A stretch of DNA of 64,000 nucleotides from JAFEDN01 sp963712715 (GCA_963712715.1 CAVQJI010000020.1:124001-188000); one strand, 5' to 3'; counted from the stretch's first letter, positions 16,972 through 27,712 are shown. A program made the numbers and translations. Notes: generated by a model from the sequence alone, not told the origin.

Positions 16972-19762
16972 ATGCCCAGGGAATTGACACCGGTTGAATT
17001 TAAATTATTACAAATTACCCGTAATTTTCTTCAGGAATTAAAAGCAGAGCAAGCTTCCCGGGGTCTTTCACTGAATGCCTCTCTGGAAAAAGATTTAGGT
17101 TTAGGTAGTTTGGAGCGCGTTGAACTTTCTCGTCGCATCGAAAATACATTTTCAATCACATTGCCGCTAGCCTTTTTAGAAAAAGTGTCTGTATTGAATG
17201 ATTTCGTTTCTTTAATTGAGCAGATGCATCCTTCCGGTTATCAGGAAACAAAAAAACTTTCAGAACCATTGAGCGAATCCAAAGTAGATCCCAATAGCGC
17301 TCACACTTTAATTGAATTATTAGAGCAATATGCGCAATTAGAATCTGAACGTCCTCATATTTATCTTCAGGATGAAGATGGCCACGAGCAAATCATATCA
17401 TACGGAGAATTGGCGGATATGGCAGGCGCCGCCGCTCAAATTATTAAAGAATACAAGATCAATCCGGGTGAAACCATCGCAATCATGTTGCCAACATCGC
17501 GAGAGTATTTTTTTTACTTTTTTGGGATATTATTAGCCGGCGCGATTCCTGTTCCTATTTATCCGCCAACGCAGACCGAGCGGATAGAGGAATATGTACA
17601 GCGCCAATCAAGAATTCTGCAAAACGCACAAATCCGTTTGTTAGTCACGGTGATTAAGGGCCGTACCTTGGGCCAGTTATTAAAATCTTTTATTCCCAGT
17701 CTATATGCTGTACTGACCGTTGAGGATTTAAAAAATTTTCAGGGAAAATCTGATTTTTTTTCAGCAAAATCAGATGATGCCGCTTTAATCCAATACACAT
17801 CTGGAAGTACCGGAGATCCAAAAGGGGTGTTATTAAGCCACCATAATTTATTATCGAATATTCGCGCCGTCGGTCAGGCTCTTCAGGTTCATCCTACAGA
17901 CTGCATGGTCAGTTGGTTGCCGCTATATCACGACATGGGATTAATAGGTGCATGGTTAGGTAGTTTTTATTACGGTATTCCCGTTTGTATTCTTTCTCCT
18001 CTGGCTTTTTTAATGCGACCGCAACGGTGGTTGTGGGCTATCCATTATCATCGCGGGACCATATCCGGAGCGCCTAATTTTGCCTATGAATTATGTGTCA
18101 AATCTCTTTCCAGCGAAAAAATTTCGGGACTGGATTTAAGTTCATGGCGCCTCGCATTAAATGGTTCTGAAACTATCCATGCGAAGACTATCCGAAGATT
18201 TTCTAAAAAATTCGTTCCTTATCATTTTAATCCTAAAGCGATGACACCCGCATACGGCCTGGCTGAGTCAACTATGGCTCTTATTTTTACTCCACCAGAC
18301 CGAGGACCCAGGGTTGATCAAATTGATCAGGATGCTTTTATGCAACAAGGGCTGGCAATACCGACGAGATCTATGGATAAATCAGCATTAGAAATTGTAT
18401 CCTGTGGAAAGCCGTTACCTGCACATGAAATTCGTATTGTCGATGATAACAATAAATTGATGAATGACCGCGAAGTGGGATCATTACAATTTAAGGGGCC
18501 ATCGTCTATGTGTGGTTATTATCGTAATCCGGATGCAACCAGGGCTATATTTCACGATGGCTGGCTGGATTCTGGTGATTTAGCCTATCAAGCCGACGGT
18601 GAAGTTTATATTACGGGAAGGAAAAAAGATATTATTATTTCCGCCGGCCGTAATATCCACCCCGAGGAAATTGAAAAAATTGTCGGCGATATTTCCGGGT
18701 GTTATCCAGGGATGCGTAATTGCATTCGGAGTACCCGATCCGCAATCAGGAACGGAACAATGTATTGTTTTAGCAGAAACGGAAGAACAGGATGCCGCAG
18801 TTCGACAGCGTATTGTTCATAAAATTAATACCCTGGTGGCGGTTTCTTTTAATATAACATTACATCAGGTCATTTTGGTAAATCCACACACTGTTCCCAA
18901 AACTTTCAGCGGTAAATTACAACGTTTCGCTTGTAAACAGGCTTATTTAAAGAAGCAATTAATGCGTCATAAACAACCTCTATGGTTGCAAATGACTAAA
19001 CTGCTATTTAAGTCCTTGCAGGAAAAAGTTCGCAAGAGCATATTTAAATTGGGTAAAATGATATATACCTTTTATGTGGGATTAATAATTTTATTAACGG
19101 TCATCCCATTATGGCTGATGATTTTACCGTGTGACCATAAAACCAGTAGTCGGCTAATGTCAGGTTGGGCCAGATTAATTCTCAAGTTATGTTTTTGCAG
19201 TTTAAAGGTTGAAGGTGAACTGGAAAGCATAAAGAAACACGCGATGATTTTGGTGTGCAATCATACCAGTTATATCGATGCGATTGCCTTGCTTGCCGCA
19301 TTACCGATAGATATGGCTTTTTTAGCCAAGAAAGAATTAATTGGAATACCGATTTTAAGTGGTCTTCTCAAAAAGCTGGATTACATATTAGTGAATAGAG
19401 TTAATTTTTTGGAGAGTATTCAGGATACCGCGCTGATCCAAAAAGAATTGATCCAGGGACGTTCGGTACTTATTTTCCCGGAAGGAACCTTTACGTATGC
19501 CACAGGTTTGCGAACATTTAAAATGGGCGCATTTAAGTTAGCCGTTGATACGAAAATTCCGCTTTGTCCGATTGGTTTAAGAGGCGCTCGCCAGATGTTT
19601 CGTGATAACCAATGGTTATTGACTCCAGGAACTCTTACCCTCCACATAGGCTCCCCCATTATTCCCCAACAAGGCGGATGGGAAGAAATGGCCCGATTAC
19701 GCGACTTAACGCGGCAAGAAATTGCAAAGTACTGTGGAGAACAGCCTATCAATTTAGTATGA
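16972..19762 (+). pseudogene. ACP / fatty-acyl-AMP ligase / PlsC acyltransferase fusion, frameshifted
   Basis: Two overlapping frames make one interrupted gene of about 930 codons. The first frame (16972-18822) has an acyl-carrier domain (LGLGSLERVELS, carrier Ser in GSLE) and an AMP-forming ligase domain (YTSGSTGDPKG, SWLPLYHDMGLIG, YGLAEST, SGDLAY) of the fatty-acyl-AMP ligase type. It leaves frame after RNIHPEEIEKIVGD. The second frame, visible from 18599, continues with GVIQGCVIAFGV and then a PlsC domain with NHTSYID and FPEGTFT. The break lies at GGG 18697-18699; removing one G restores DISGVIQG. Intact, it would activate a fatty acid and acylate a lipid. It is a pseudogene unless the extra base is a sequence error. 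Confidence 0.85.
18697..18699 (+). other. Frameshift site in the acyl-AMP-ligase fusion
   Basis: One extra G in TTCCGGGTG. Without it the ligase C-terminal subdomain reads straight into the PlsC part. Confidence 0.75.
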
Positions 19763-19979
19763 AGCAGAACGGTCACATACTCATTATTTTTCAGAAAAAA
19801 AACCATTTGCAAGTCGTTGGGCTGAAACTTTGGAAACGTGAGCCTGTTTGGCGAACTCTAGCCATTGACTGCGGATAGTGGAGATTTGATCGATGATCTC
19901 TAAAGCTGAATTAGGACTTATTATAATATATTTTATGACAAACATCAATATACAAGTTAATCAACCTTATCTCAACCCC

Positions 19980-20207
19980 GGAAATATGAGTTAAGCCGAG
20001 GAATCGCAGAGAGTCACTCAAAGTGCCTAACGCTGCACTGGCTTTGGGGCTGACGGGGGTTCATGCTTCGTAGAAAAAAAAACGCCAAACGTTCTCAAAC
20101 CGGTTTTCTCTCTGACCGCTTCTCCCAGAAAAGGGCACCCCCGCCAGCCCCAAAGCCAGTTCCGCTGTGACTCTCCTCGTTTATGCCTCGGCTTAACTCA
20201 TATTTCC
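19980..20207. repeat. Modular hairpin element, copy 1 (plus orientation)
   Basis: A 228-bp element. The outer arms (19980-20001 and 20186-20207) are perfect 22-bp inverted repeats containing TGAGTTAAGCCGAGG. Inside the left arm is box 1 (20002-20036, contains GTGCCTAACGCTGC) and inside the right arm box 2 (20162-20187, contains CTCCTCGTTTATGCC). The boxes pair only over about nine bases (GAGAGTCAC/GTGACTCTC). An inner perfect 16-bp stem (ACTGGCTTTGGGGCTG) follows, with an unpaired loop of about 80 nt. The 217 nt between the fusion gene and this element show nothing convincing. Confidence 0.85.
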
Positions 20208-20253
20208 TCTGCAAAATGCGCTCCCTATTGTCAGTAGGGAGCGCATTTGCGGA
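20208..20253. repeat. Central hairpin between the two modular elements
   Basis: AAATGCGCTCCCTA pairs perfectly with TAGGGAGCGCATTT around a TTGTCAG loop. The stem is nearly extended by CTGC/GCGG flanks. Confidence 0.8.
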
Positions 20254-20478
20254 GGAAATAGCCGTGAATCCGGGGCATAAACGAGGAGAGTCACCGCGGA
20301 GCCGCCCTGGGATTTTCGGGGGTATCCAGGTCTGGGGCTGGAAGTCAGATGATATTCAATCCGTGAACGTTTAGAGATGTTTTTTGAGTCAGGGTGATAC
20401 CCCCGAAAATTCCAGGGCGGCGCAGCGTTAGGCACTTTGAGTGACTCCCTGCGATTTCCCGGATTCACGGCTATTTCC
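20254..20478. repeat. Modular hairpin element, copy 2 (inverted)
   Basis: A 225-bp element in opposite orientation to copy 1. Box 1 (20422-20456) matches copy 1 at 34 of 35 positions and box 2 (20274-20299) at 25 of 26. The paired arms have a different sequence: outer arms 20254-20274/20458-20478 (contain AGCCGTGAATCCGG) and inner arms 20303-20325/20397-20419 (contain ATTTTCGGGGGTAT, one G.U-type pair). Only the ends GGAAATA/TATTTCC are shared. Short antisense frames here are by-products. Confidence 0.85.
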
Positions 20479-20509
20479 GGAAGTGGGTCCAAAATCGCTG
20501 TATAAATTT

Positions 20510-21333
20510 TTAAAGTTGAGTTTCTGTCAAAGTTATTTTAGTAAATTTGATTACTGGTACCGCAGAAAGCAATGCCTGGGTATAGGGATGTTGTGGTGAA
20601 GCGTAAATAGATTGTTTAGGGCCGATCTCTACAATCTGACCGTGATACAGCACCAACACTCGATCACTAATATATCTGATCACACCCAGGTCGTGTGAAA
20701 TAAATAAAATAGTAAATTTTAATTTTTGCTGAATTTCCTGCAATAAATTGATAATTTGCGCCTTGATGGACGCATCCAGAGCGCTCACTGACTCATCACA
20801 AATGAGTATTCGCGGCTCCAGAATAAGCGCACGGGCGATACCGATGCGCTGACATTGCCCGCCAGAAAATTCCTGGGGGTAGCGATTAAGCTGGTTTGGG
20901 TCTAAACCAACCAGCTGAATCATCGATTTAACTTTCAGAATAACGGATGTCTTTGCCATCCGTGGGTAAAGCGTAATTAGCGGCTCTGCGATAATCTCAG
21001 CAATAGTCATGCGCGGATTAAGCGCAGCAACGGGATCCTGAAAAACAAATTGCAGATTTTTATGTACCTCATTCCATTGTTTTGCAGTGGCTTTTGCCAG
21101 ATCTATCCGGCCATCAAAAAGTGCGCTTCCTGAAGTGATGGGATTCAATCCACATAATGCCCGCGCCAGCGAAGTTTTACCGCTGCCGGATTCGCCAACA
21201 ATACCCAAAGTTTCACCTTCAAATACATCAAAATTTATCCCATCCACGGCACGAATCACTTTGCCCGCTTTGAAGGGCCTGCGTCTGAGTTTAAAGTGAA
21301 CTTTCAGGTTTTTAATTTCCAGAATTTTTTTCT

Positions 21334-21343
<10 letters not shown>
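20510..21343 (-). CDS. oppF: Oligopeptide ABC transporter ATP-binding protein OppF/DppF-like
   Basis: Second ATPase of a peptide importer, 277 aa. Walker A GESGSGKTS, signature FSGGQCQRIGIARAL, Walker B LICDESVSALD and switch His ISHDLGV are intact. It is shorter than usual OppF (about 320 aa) because the C-terminal oligopeptide-type cysteine domain is nearly absent; the protein ends after PYTQALLSAVP. It overlaps oppD by 10 nt and is the last gene of the operon. The modular hairpin element starts about 30 nt beyond its stop. Confidence 0.88.
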
Positions 21344-22323
<980 letters not shown>

Positions 22324-22334
22324 AGGTTTCTCTG

Positions 22335-23210
22335 CTAACGTGGATCTAACGCATCACGCAATCCATTGGCTAAAAAAGCGAAAGATAATAAAGTAATAAT
22401 CATTAATCCAGCCGGAAATAATAACAACCACCATGCCTGCATATTTTGCGCGCCATCTGCGATGAGCAGACCCCACGAGGTCATGGGTTCGGTAACGCCC
22501 AAACCAAAGAAACTAAGCACAGCGGACAATACAATCATATTCGGTATTGTGAGCGCCGCATAAACAATCACAACGCCCAATAAATTAGGGATAACATGAC
22601 GGCCAATAATTTTGAAACCACTCACACCATAAATTAACGCCGCCTCGACATATTCTTTGTGTTTAATACCGAGCGTTTGTCCACGCACAATGCGTGACAT
22701 GTCTAGCCAGGAAACAGCGGCGATCGCTACAAACGATAACGCTAAATTGTTGCCAAATAGAGTAATCAGCAAAATGCAAAAAAATAAAAATGGGATTCCA
22801 TACAACACATCGACAATCCGCATCATGATGGTGTCTACTTTGCCACCCACATAGCCGGCAATCGCACCATAGAAAACGCCTATTAATATCACGACAAAAG
22901 CTGCCGCAAATGCGATTTCAAAGGTAATTCGTCCACCTATAAAACAACGAATAAATAAATCTCTTCCCAGATTATCAGTGCCAAACCAGTGTTGACTATT
23001 GGGCGCCTGCAGAATACTGCTCCAATCCGTCTTGTCATAAGCAATATGACTGAACATCGGCTCAACAATACAGAGGATTGCCAAAATGAGGATAATGATC
23101 GCGCTGACCATCGCAAGTTTATTACGCGACAGGCGCCTGAATGCGCTTAACCAGAAACCTCGGGTTTTAGGAATATCTAAATGTAGATTTTTAGTTTTAA
23201 TAAATATCAT
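22335..23210 (-). CDS. oppC: Oligopeptide ABC transporter permease OppC/DppC-like
   Basis: Inner-membrane permease of 291 aa with the OppC N-terminal extension (FWLSAFRRLSRNKLAM) and a periplasmic HWFGTDNLGRDLF motif typical of OppC/DppC. The EAA-type loop reads EAALIYGVSGFKIIGRHVIPN. It lies 5 nt after oppB. Confidence 0.92.
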   Translation of the reverse strand: MIFIKTKNLHLDIPKTRGFWLSAFRRLSRNKLAMVSAIIILILAILCIVEPMFSHIAYDKTDWSSILQAPNSQHWFGTDNLGRDLFIRCFIGGRITFEIAFAAAFVVILIGVFYGAIAGYVGGKVDTIMMRIVDVLYGIPFLFFCILLITLFGNNLALSFVAIAAVSWLDMSRIVRGQTLGIKHKEYVEAALIYGVSGFKIIGRHVIPNLLGVVIVYAALTIPNMIVLSAVLSFFGLGVTEPMTSWGLLIADGAQNMQAWWLLLFPAGLMIITLLSFAFLANGLRDALDPR

Positions 23211-23215
23211 TTTTT

Positions 23216-24148
23216 TTACTGTTTAATTTTGGGGTCTAGCAACATATAAACGACATCAACGATAAAATTAAAAATTATAGTTAAGGTGCTGCCTAAAATG
23301 GTGATGGCCATAATCATATTGTAGTCGCGATTAGTGGCGGCATTTGTGGTCAATAAACCAAGTCCAGGCAGTGTGAACACCTGCTCAGTCACGACCGCGC
23401 CCACCAGAATTCCAGCAAACATAGGGCCCAGTAAGGAAACCACCGGCAACAACGTGGGACGTATGGCGTGTTTAAATAAAATTTTGCTGACTGGCAAACC
23501 CTTCGCACGTGCAGTGCGAATATAATTGGAATTCAGCACATCGATGATGCCGCCACGAGATACAAAGGCAACGCTGGGTAGATAGGCAAGCGTTAATACC
23601 AGCACCGGCAAGCACAGGTGTGCAAAATCGCCCTCCCCCCAACCGCCAGCCGGAAACATCCGAAAAGCCACCGCAAAAATTAATACGAACAAAGGACCGG
23701 TAACCATGGTTGGAATGGCAGTGAGGACAATGTTGCTGGACATCACCAATTTGTCAAACCATGAATTTTTATAAAGTCCGGCATAAGCGCCGCAAACAAT
23801 TCCTGCTGGCACTACAATAATCATTGTATAAATACTGAGACGCAACGTCACCCAAAATCCTCCCATGTTATCCGGAAATAATAGGCCATTGATGGATTGG
23901 TCCAGATACTTCATGGAAATACCAAAATTGCCATGAATCAAATCTTTTAAATAAAGTAAATATTGCTGCCAAAGTGGTAAATCCAGGCGGTATTGCGCCA
24001 GTAATGATTTAAGAGCTTCTGGTGATAACGCCCGCTCACCCTCGAAAGGATTACCAGGCGCCAAATGCACCAGAAAAAATACCAGGGTGATGATCGCCAA
24101 CAATGTGGGAATAGACACCAGGGCGCGTTTAATGACAAATTTCAACAT
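23216..24148 (-). CDS. oppB: Oligopeptide ABC transporter permease OppB/DppB-like
   Basis: Inner-membrane permease of 310 aa. The N-terminus (FVIKRALVSIPTLLAIITLV) and LAPGNPFEGE are typical of the family. The EAA loop reads YIRTARAKGLPVSKILFKHA, and the tail ends with the usual VDVVYMLLDPKIK. It follows oppA by 6 nt. Confidence 0.92.
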   Translation of the reverse strand: MLKFVIKRALVSIPTLLAIITLVFFLVHLAPGNPFEGERALSPEALKSLLAQYRLDLPLWQQYLLYLKDLIHGNFGISMKYLDQSINGLLFPDNMGGFWVTLRLSIYTMIIVVPAGIVCGAYAGLYKNSWFDKLVMSSNIVLTAIPTMVTGPLFVLIFAVAFRMFPAGGWGEGDFAHLCLPVLVLTLAYLPSVAFVSRGGIIDVLNSNYIRTARAKGLPVSKILFKHAIRPTLLPVVSLLGPMFAGILVGAVVTEQVFTLPGLGLLTTNAATNRDYNMIMAITILGSTLTIIFNFIVDVVYMLLDPKIKQ

Positions 24149-24154
24149 TGTTTC

Positions 24155-25777
24155 TTACTCATTTAATTGAAACCATTTAGTCATCACATGATCCAGATGA
24201 TTATCATCGATATCGTAATTATTCACCTTTGGATTAACCAGGCGATAATAAGTCAACTGATACAATGGAATTCTTGAATAATCATTCATAGCCAACGTTA
24301 ACGCTTGACGGAGTAATTTAATCCGTAATTGCTGATCTTTAGCATTTTGCGCCTGATTGAGCAAGTCGTTATAGCCCTTAATACAGTCATGAGCATTATT
24401 TTGCGGATTACCGCATTGATATAAGGCGGTATAACTATCAACAGAATCATAATCAGCGACCCAACCATCACGTGCTATATCATAGCTGCCCGTATGCCGA
24501 GCTTGCAGAAAGGTTTTCCATTCCTGATTGCTGGTGATGGTTTGAATACTGCCAGAACCAAATACCTGTTGCCACATGGAAGCAATAGCCAATGAATTTT
24601 TTTTGGTATAGTCCCGGGTATTATAGGTAACGGTCACTTGCAACGGATGATTCGGGCCATAACCCGCCTCTTTGAACAGTCGCCGGGCTTCTGCAATTTG
24701 CCTGTCTCGCGGCCAGCCTGCCCATTCATAATTTAATCCGGCAAATTGACCACCTTCAATGGTTGGAGTGGTATAGGCATACAATGGTTTTTGATCCTGA
24801 CCCATGACCTCTTTTGCCAAAGCTTCACGATCTACCGCCATCACCAAAGCTTGCCGTAATTTGGGATTGTCCTTATATTTTGGTAATTTCATATTAAAAT
24901 CGTAATACTCAATAGCCTCCCACAGTACTGTGTGTTCCTGATCAGGCATTTGCGCCTTGATAGTTTTATATTGATCAACGGGCAGTAAATACGTCATATC
25001 AATACTGCCCGTTTTATACTGGCTTAATGAAGCATTGGCATCGACAATGGGAAAATATTTCACCCGTTGGATAGCCACATTGCCGGCGTCATAATAATTG
25101 GGATTTTTACTAGCCAAAATATAACCCTGCACGACTCTTTCATCCAGTTTATAAGCGCCTGAGGTGACCATGTTCTTAGGGTCAGTCCATGCTGGGCCAA
25201 ATTTGCTGAGGTTGGCTTTAGAAACGACTGCCAGACCAGGCTGCGCGGCGATGGATAAAAACGAAGGATCGGGATTAGCCAAACTGATTTGGACAGTGTG
25301 ATCATCCAGAGCCTGAATACCAAGTCGTGAAGGAGGTAATTTGGCATCCAGAACGGCCTGGCCATTTTCTAAATTGCTCACCAGGAAATTATAAGGGGAT
25401 GCGGTCTTGGGATCGGCCAATCGCTGGTAACTGTACACCACATCTGAGGCGGTGAGCGGTAAACCATCCGAAAATTTAAGGCCAGGGCGCAAGTGAAATG
25501 TGTAGGTTTTATTGTCTGAAGACAGCTCCCATTTGTCTGCCAACCCGGCGCTGGGGTGATTATGCTGATCCTGTGAGGTTAACCCTTCAAATAAATCATA
25601 AATCACTCTGACGCTTTGCACATCCTCGCACATTTGAGGATCCAGTGTCGCAACGTCGGAACCCAGATCGATATTAATCGTGCCGATATGATCTTTTTTA
25701 CTATTGTCTTTACCGGAACAGGAGGCTAGCCCAAGGGACGTAACCGCTATTGTTATCGCAATTATTAAGTTTCTCAT
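24155..25777 (-). CDS. oppA: Peptide-binding lipoprotein OppA/DppA-like (SBP family 5)
   Basis: Periplasmic peptide-binding lipoprotein of about 540 aa. The signal peptide ends in a lipobox LGLASC (lipid Cys at residue 20). SBP5 motifs include TLDPQMCEDVQSVRVIYDLF and YTFHLRPGLKFSDG. The frame could start at 25792, but the ATG at 25777 is preferred: it has AGGCGAGG just upstream and gives a standard lipoprotein leader, while the upstream ATG has no ribosome site. It heads the oppABCDF operon and sets peptide specificity, which the sequence does not reveal. Confidence 0.9.
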   Translation of the reverse strand: MRNLIIAITIAVTSLGLASCSGKDNSKKDHIGTINIDLGSDVATLDPQMCEDVQSVRVIYDLFEGLTSQDQHNHPSAGLADKWELSSDNKTYTFHLRPGLKFSDGLPLTASDVVYSYQRLADPKTASPYNFLVSNLENGQAVLDAKLPPSRLGIQALDDHTVQISLANPDPSFLSIAAQPGLAVVSKANLSKFGPAWTDPKNMVTSGAYKLDERVVQGYILASKNPNYYDAGNVAIQRVKYFPIVDANASLSQYKTGSIDMTYLLPVDQYKTIKAQMPDQEHTVLWEAIEYYDFNMKLPKYKDNPKLRQALVMAVDREALAKEVMGQDQKPLYAYTTPTIEGGQFAGLNYEWAGWPRDRQIAEARRLFKEAGYGPNHPLQVTVTYNTRDYTKKNSLAIASMWQQVFGSGSIQTITSNQEWKTFLQARHTGSYDIARDGWVADYDSVDSYTALYQCGNPQNNAHDCIKGYNDLLNQAQNAKDQQLRIKLLRQALTLAMNDYSRIPLYQLTYYRLVNPKVNNYDIDDNHLDHVMTKWFQLNE

Positions 25778-25924
25778 ATTCCTCGCCTGCATTTTATATA
25801 CAATAAATGCCCAGTACCGATTGTACCAAAAAGATACAAAAAAGGCAAATTAATTTTGAAAATTTTTTTAAGTCATTGATTTTAATGTTATTATTAATAT
25901 GTATAATTAATAAATTTCAACCCC

Positions 25925-25930
25925 TATAAT
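25925..25930 (+). promoter_or_regulatory. Candidate -10 box for the small ORF and GRDP-like gene
   Basis: A perfect TATAAT lies 55 nt before the small ORF in a very AT-rich leader. No good -35 box is seen at the right distance, so the promoter is tentative. Confidence 0.35.
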
Positions 25931-25984
25931 TTCAGTGATGCGTATGTAACAATCATCCCTGTTAAATTTAAAAAGGAGTTTTTT

Positions 25985-26065
25985 ATGTCAAAAGAAGAAT
26001 TGATTTGCCGGATTGTCCGCAAATTACTGCCCGAGGTTTCTGATCGCAAAGCCTGCTGCGGGTAG
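25985..26065 (+). CDS. 26-codon small ORF ending in Cys-Cys-Gly
   Basis: Short ORF beginning MSKEELIC and ending DRKACCG, with three Cys in 26 residues. Its ribosome site is the strongest in the area (AAAAAGGAG, 6 nt before ATG). The stop lies only 2 nt before the ATG of the next gene, which lacks its own ribosome site. It may be a translated leader that couples translation, or a small peptide, possibly a modified-peptide precursor (speculative). No family is recognised. Confidence 0.5.
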   Translation: MSKEELICRIVRKLLPEVSDRKACCG

Positions 26066-26067
26066 TC

Positions 26068-26475
26068 ATGGAGCATGACAACCTGCCCAAACTCAAGGAA
26101 GTTGTCGCTTATCAACACGAAGGGGTTATAAAGCGTTTTTGCTATGATAATCCCTCGTTTTCTTCCGATCAAATACAGCAAGATTTTCAGGATTTACTTG
26201 CCTGGTTATGGCTCAACGTCAAACGCAGAAAATCGGGACGTAAAACTTACATATTCGGGCCGCTGAAACATCTGGATAATCTCTGGCATTTATTTATTTT
26301 ACATACCCATGATTACTTTATTTTTTGTAACCATTTTTTTAACGAATATATTCACCATGAAACCGAGCCTCCTGGCGAGGAATATCATCTTTCCGAATCA
26401 GATCTGGAAGAATTTCTCTCTGATGCCTACGATCAATTAGGTCAAGTTTGGGTAACAAGATGGTTCCAAATATAA
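26068..26475 (+). CDS. GRDP-like (PF07173-type) small protein
   Basis: Protein of 135 aa. The central part (HLDNLWHLFILHTHDYFIFC, then FNEYIHHE) resembles bacterial members of the glycine-rich-domain-protein-like family, whose pattern is D-x-x-WH-x-x-I-L-x-T-x-x-Y then a late HH pair. Conserved His and Trp residues suggest metal or ligand binding, but no biochemical role is established to my knowledge. It has no ribosome site and is probably coupled to the 26-codon ORF. The assignment rests on pattern memory. Confidence 0.6.
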   Translation: MEHDNLPKLKEVVAYQHEGVIKRFCYDNPSFSSDQIQQDFQDLLAWLWLNVKRRKSGRKTYIFGPLKHLDNLWHLFILHTHDYFIFCNHFFNEYIHHETEPPGEEYHLSESDLEEFLSDAYDQLGQVWVTRWFQI

Positions 26476-26543
26476 AGCCCTGCCGCAAATAAAGAGGCAC
26501 TTTTCCGACAAATACAAAATATGAAAAAACCGCTCAAACTAAT

Positions 26544-26717
26544 TCAATTGCTGAGACCCATATCTTCTATATTTACATCAACGTTTTCATCCAGTGAATC
26601 ATTTCGATCTCTACTGGCATTTAACTCATGGATCGCGGATATTATTTGCCAAGCCAGATCAATTGATTTGTAATCCTCCGTTAACAGAAGCATATTTCCT
26701 AAAGGCATTTTCTTCAT
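26544..26717 (-). CDS. Possible 57-aa protein
   Basis: Short minus-strand frame beginning MKKMPLGNMLLLTEDY and ending EDMGLSN, acidic towards the C-terminus. Composition looks protein-like, but there is no clear ribosome site. It lies in a 590-nt interval that otherwise holds only an inverted repeat. Low certainty. Confidence 0.3.
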   Translation of the reverse strand: MKKMPLGNMLLLTEDYKSIDLAWQIISAIHELNASRDRNDSLDENVDVNIEDMGLSN

Positions 26718-26820
26718 ATTATTACCGAAGAATACTGCGCGTTTTCGAACGCCTGACAGAAAAATTCTTATTTTTTAATCGCCAAAACATAATAATCAAC
26801 GTCTTCCTTGATTAAATCCC

Positions 26821-26973
26821 GATTCTACAGTTGCCATCGGCTTCGAAAGGCTAACGCACTGAATTTGTCCCCTTTTATCGTTTATTCTTTCTCCGGACAG
26901 AGAGCCCGGTTTCAGAATAACATCATCAAGTTTCAGCTCACAAACTTCTCGCTACGATGGCAACTGCAGAATC
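26821..26973. repeat. 153-bp element bounded by 19-bp inverted repeats
   Basis: GATTCTACAGTTGCCATCG (26821-26839) and CGATGGCAACTGCAGAATC (26955-26973) are inverted repeats with one mismatch. The interior has no ORF. It could be a small non-autonomous mobile element or the base of a long hairpin. Confidence 0.5.
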
Positions 26974-27061
26974 AGAATTTAAGTCGAAATGATGATAATC
27001 GTAGCAACATAAAAAATATATACTGACTTTACCTAGTAAACCTAGTATTTTCCTTAGGATC

Positions 27062-27712
27062 TTAATCGAGGGACGTTGTGTCAGGGCTACACTTGTAACC
27101 CTCTTCCAGTAACAGATAGATCTTCACCAGCTCAGTGATAGATTTTATTTGTAATTTTTCCATGATGTTTGCCCGATGCAGCTCAACTGTGGATTGGGCA
27201 ATTCCGAATTCACTGGCAATGACTTTATTCAATTTTCCATCCACAATGCTTTCCATGATTTCTTTTTCGCGTACTGTCAATTGTTTAAGTTTAGGATAAA
27301 ATCGCCGATAAAATTTTTGATATTCATAGCTTTCCGATAGCATTTTTTGAATTTTTTCGATCAATAAATCATCGTTATAAGGTTTTGAAATAAAATCCTG
27401 AGCTCCCAATTTCATAGCTCGTATTGCCAGGTGCATATCACCGTGACCGGTAATAATAATAACCGGTAAAGGGCATTGACGCTGAGCGAGTAACTCCAAT
27501 AACTGCAATCCATTCATGATTGGAAGGCGAATATCGATAAGCAGGCAACCATATTGCGTGGGATTATAAGCTTCCAGATAGGAGGATGCCGTGGAATATA
27601 TAGCTGTTTTTAAATTGACGGAGCCCAACAGCCAGGTCAAACTTTGACAGATTACCGGATCGTCTTCAATAATCTGGATAATCGCTTCTTCGTATTTAAG
27701 CATGATTGACAA
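27062..27712 (-). CDS. FixJ/NarL-type response regulator
   Basis: Two-component regulator of 216 aa. The receiver domain has the acidic pair in IIEDDP, phospho-acceptor Asp in LLIDIRLP, Thr in IIITGHGD and Lys in FISKPY. The C-terminal LuxR-type helix-turn-helix reads LTVREKEIMESIVDGKLNKV followed by IAQSTVELHRANIMEKL. It overlaps the kinase gene upstream by 17 nt, so the kinase is its evident partner. Target genes are unknown. Confidence 0.92.
   Translation of the reverse strand: MSIMLKYEEAIIQIIEDDPVICQSLTWLLGSVNLKTAIYSTASSYLEAYNPTQYGCLLIDIRLPIMNGLQLLELLAQRQCPLPVIIITGHGDMHLAIRAMKLGAQDFISKPYNDDLLIEKIQKMLSESYEYQKFYRRFYPKLKQLTVREKEIMESIVDGKLNKVIASEFGIAQSTVELHRANIMEKLQIKSITELVKIYLLLEEGYKCSPDTTSLD

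Noticed and set aside
19763..19979. Possible coding remnant after the PlsC domain
   Set aside because: One frame reads a few plausible residues, but with no start, no motif and no identifiable family.
19980..20478. Integron attC sites, prompted by GTTAAGC, GCCTAAC and GTTAGGC heptamers
   Set aside because: The core and inverse-core heptamers are in the wrong order for attC, copy 2 lacks them at its ends, and no cassettes or integrase are present.
20183..20492. Short ORFs on both strands across the modular hairpin elements
   Set aside because: They arise from the paired arms; they have no ribosome site and no protein-like composition.
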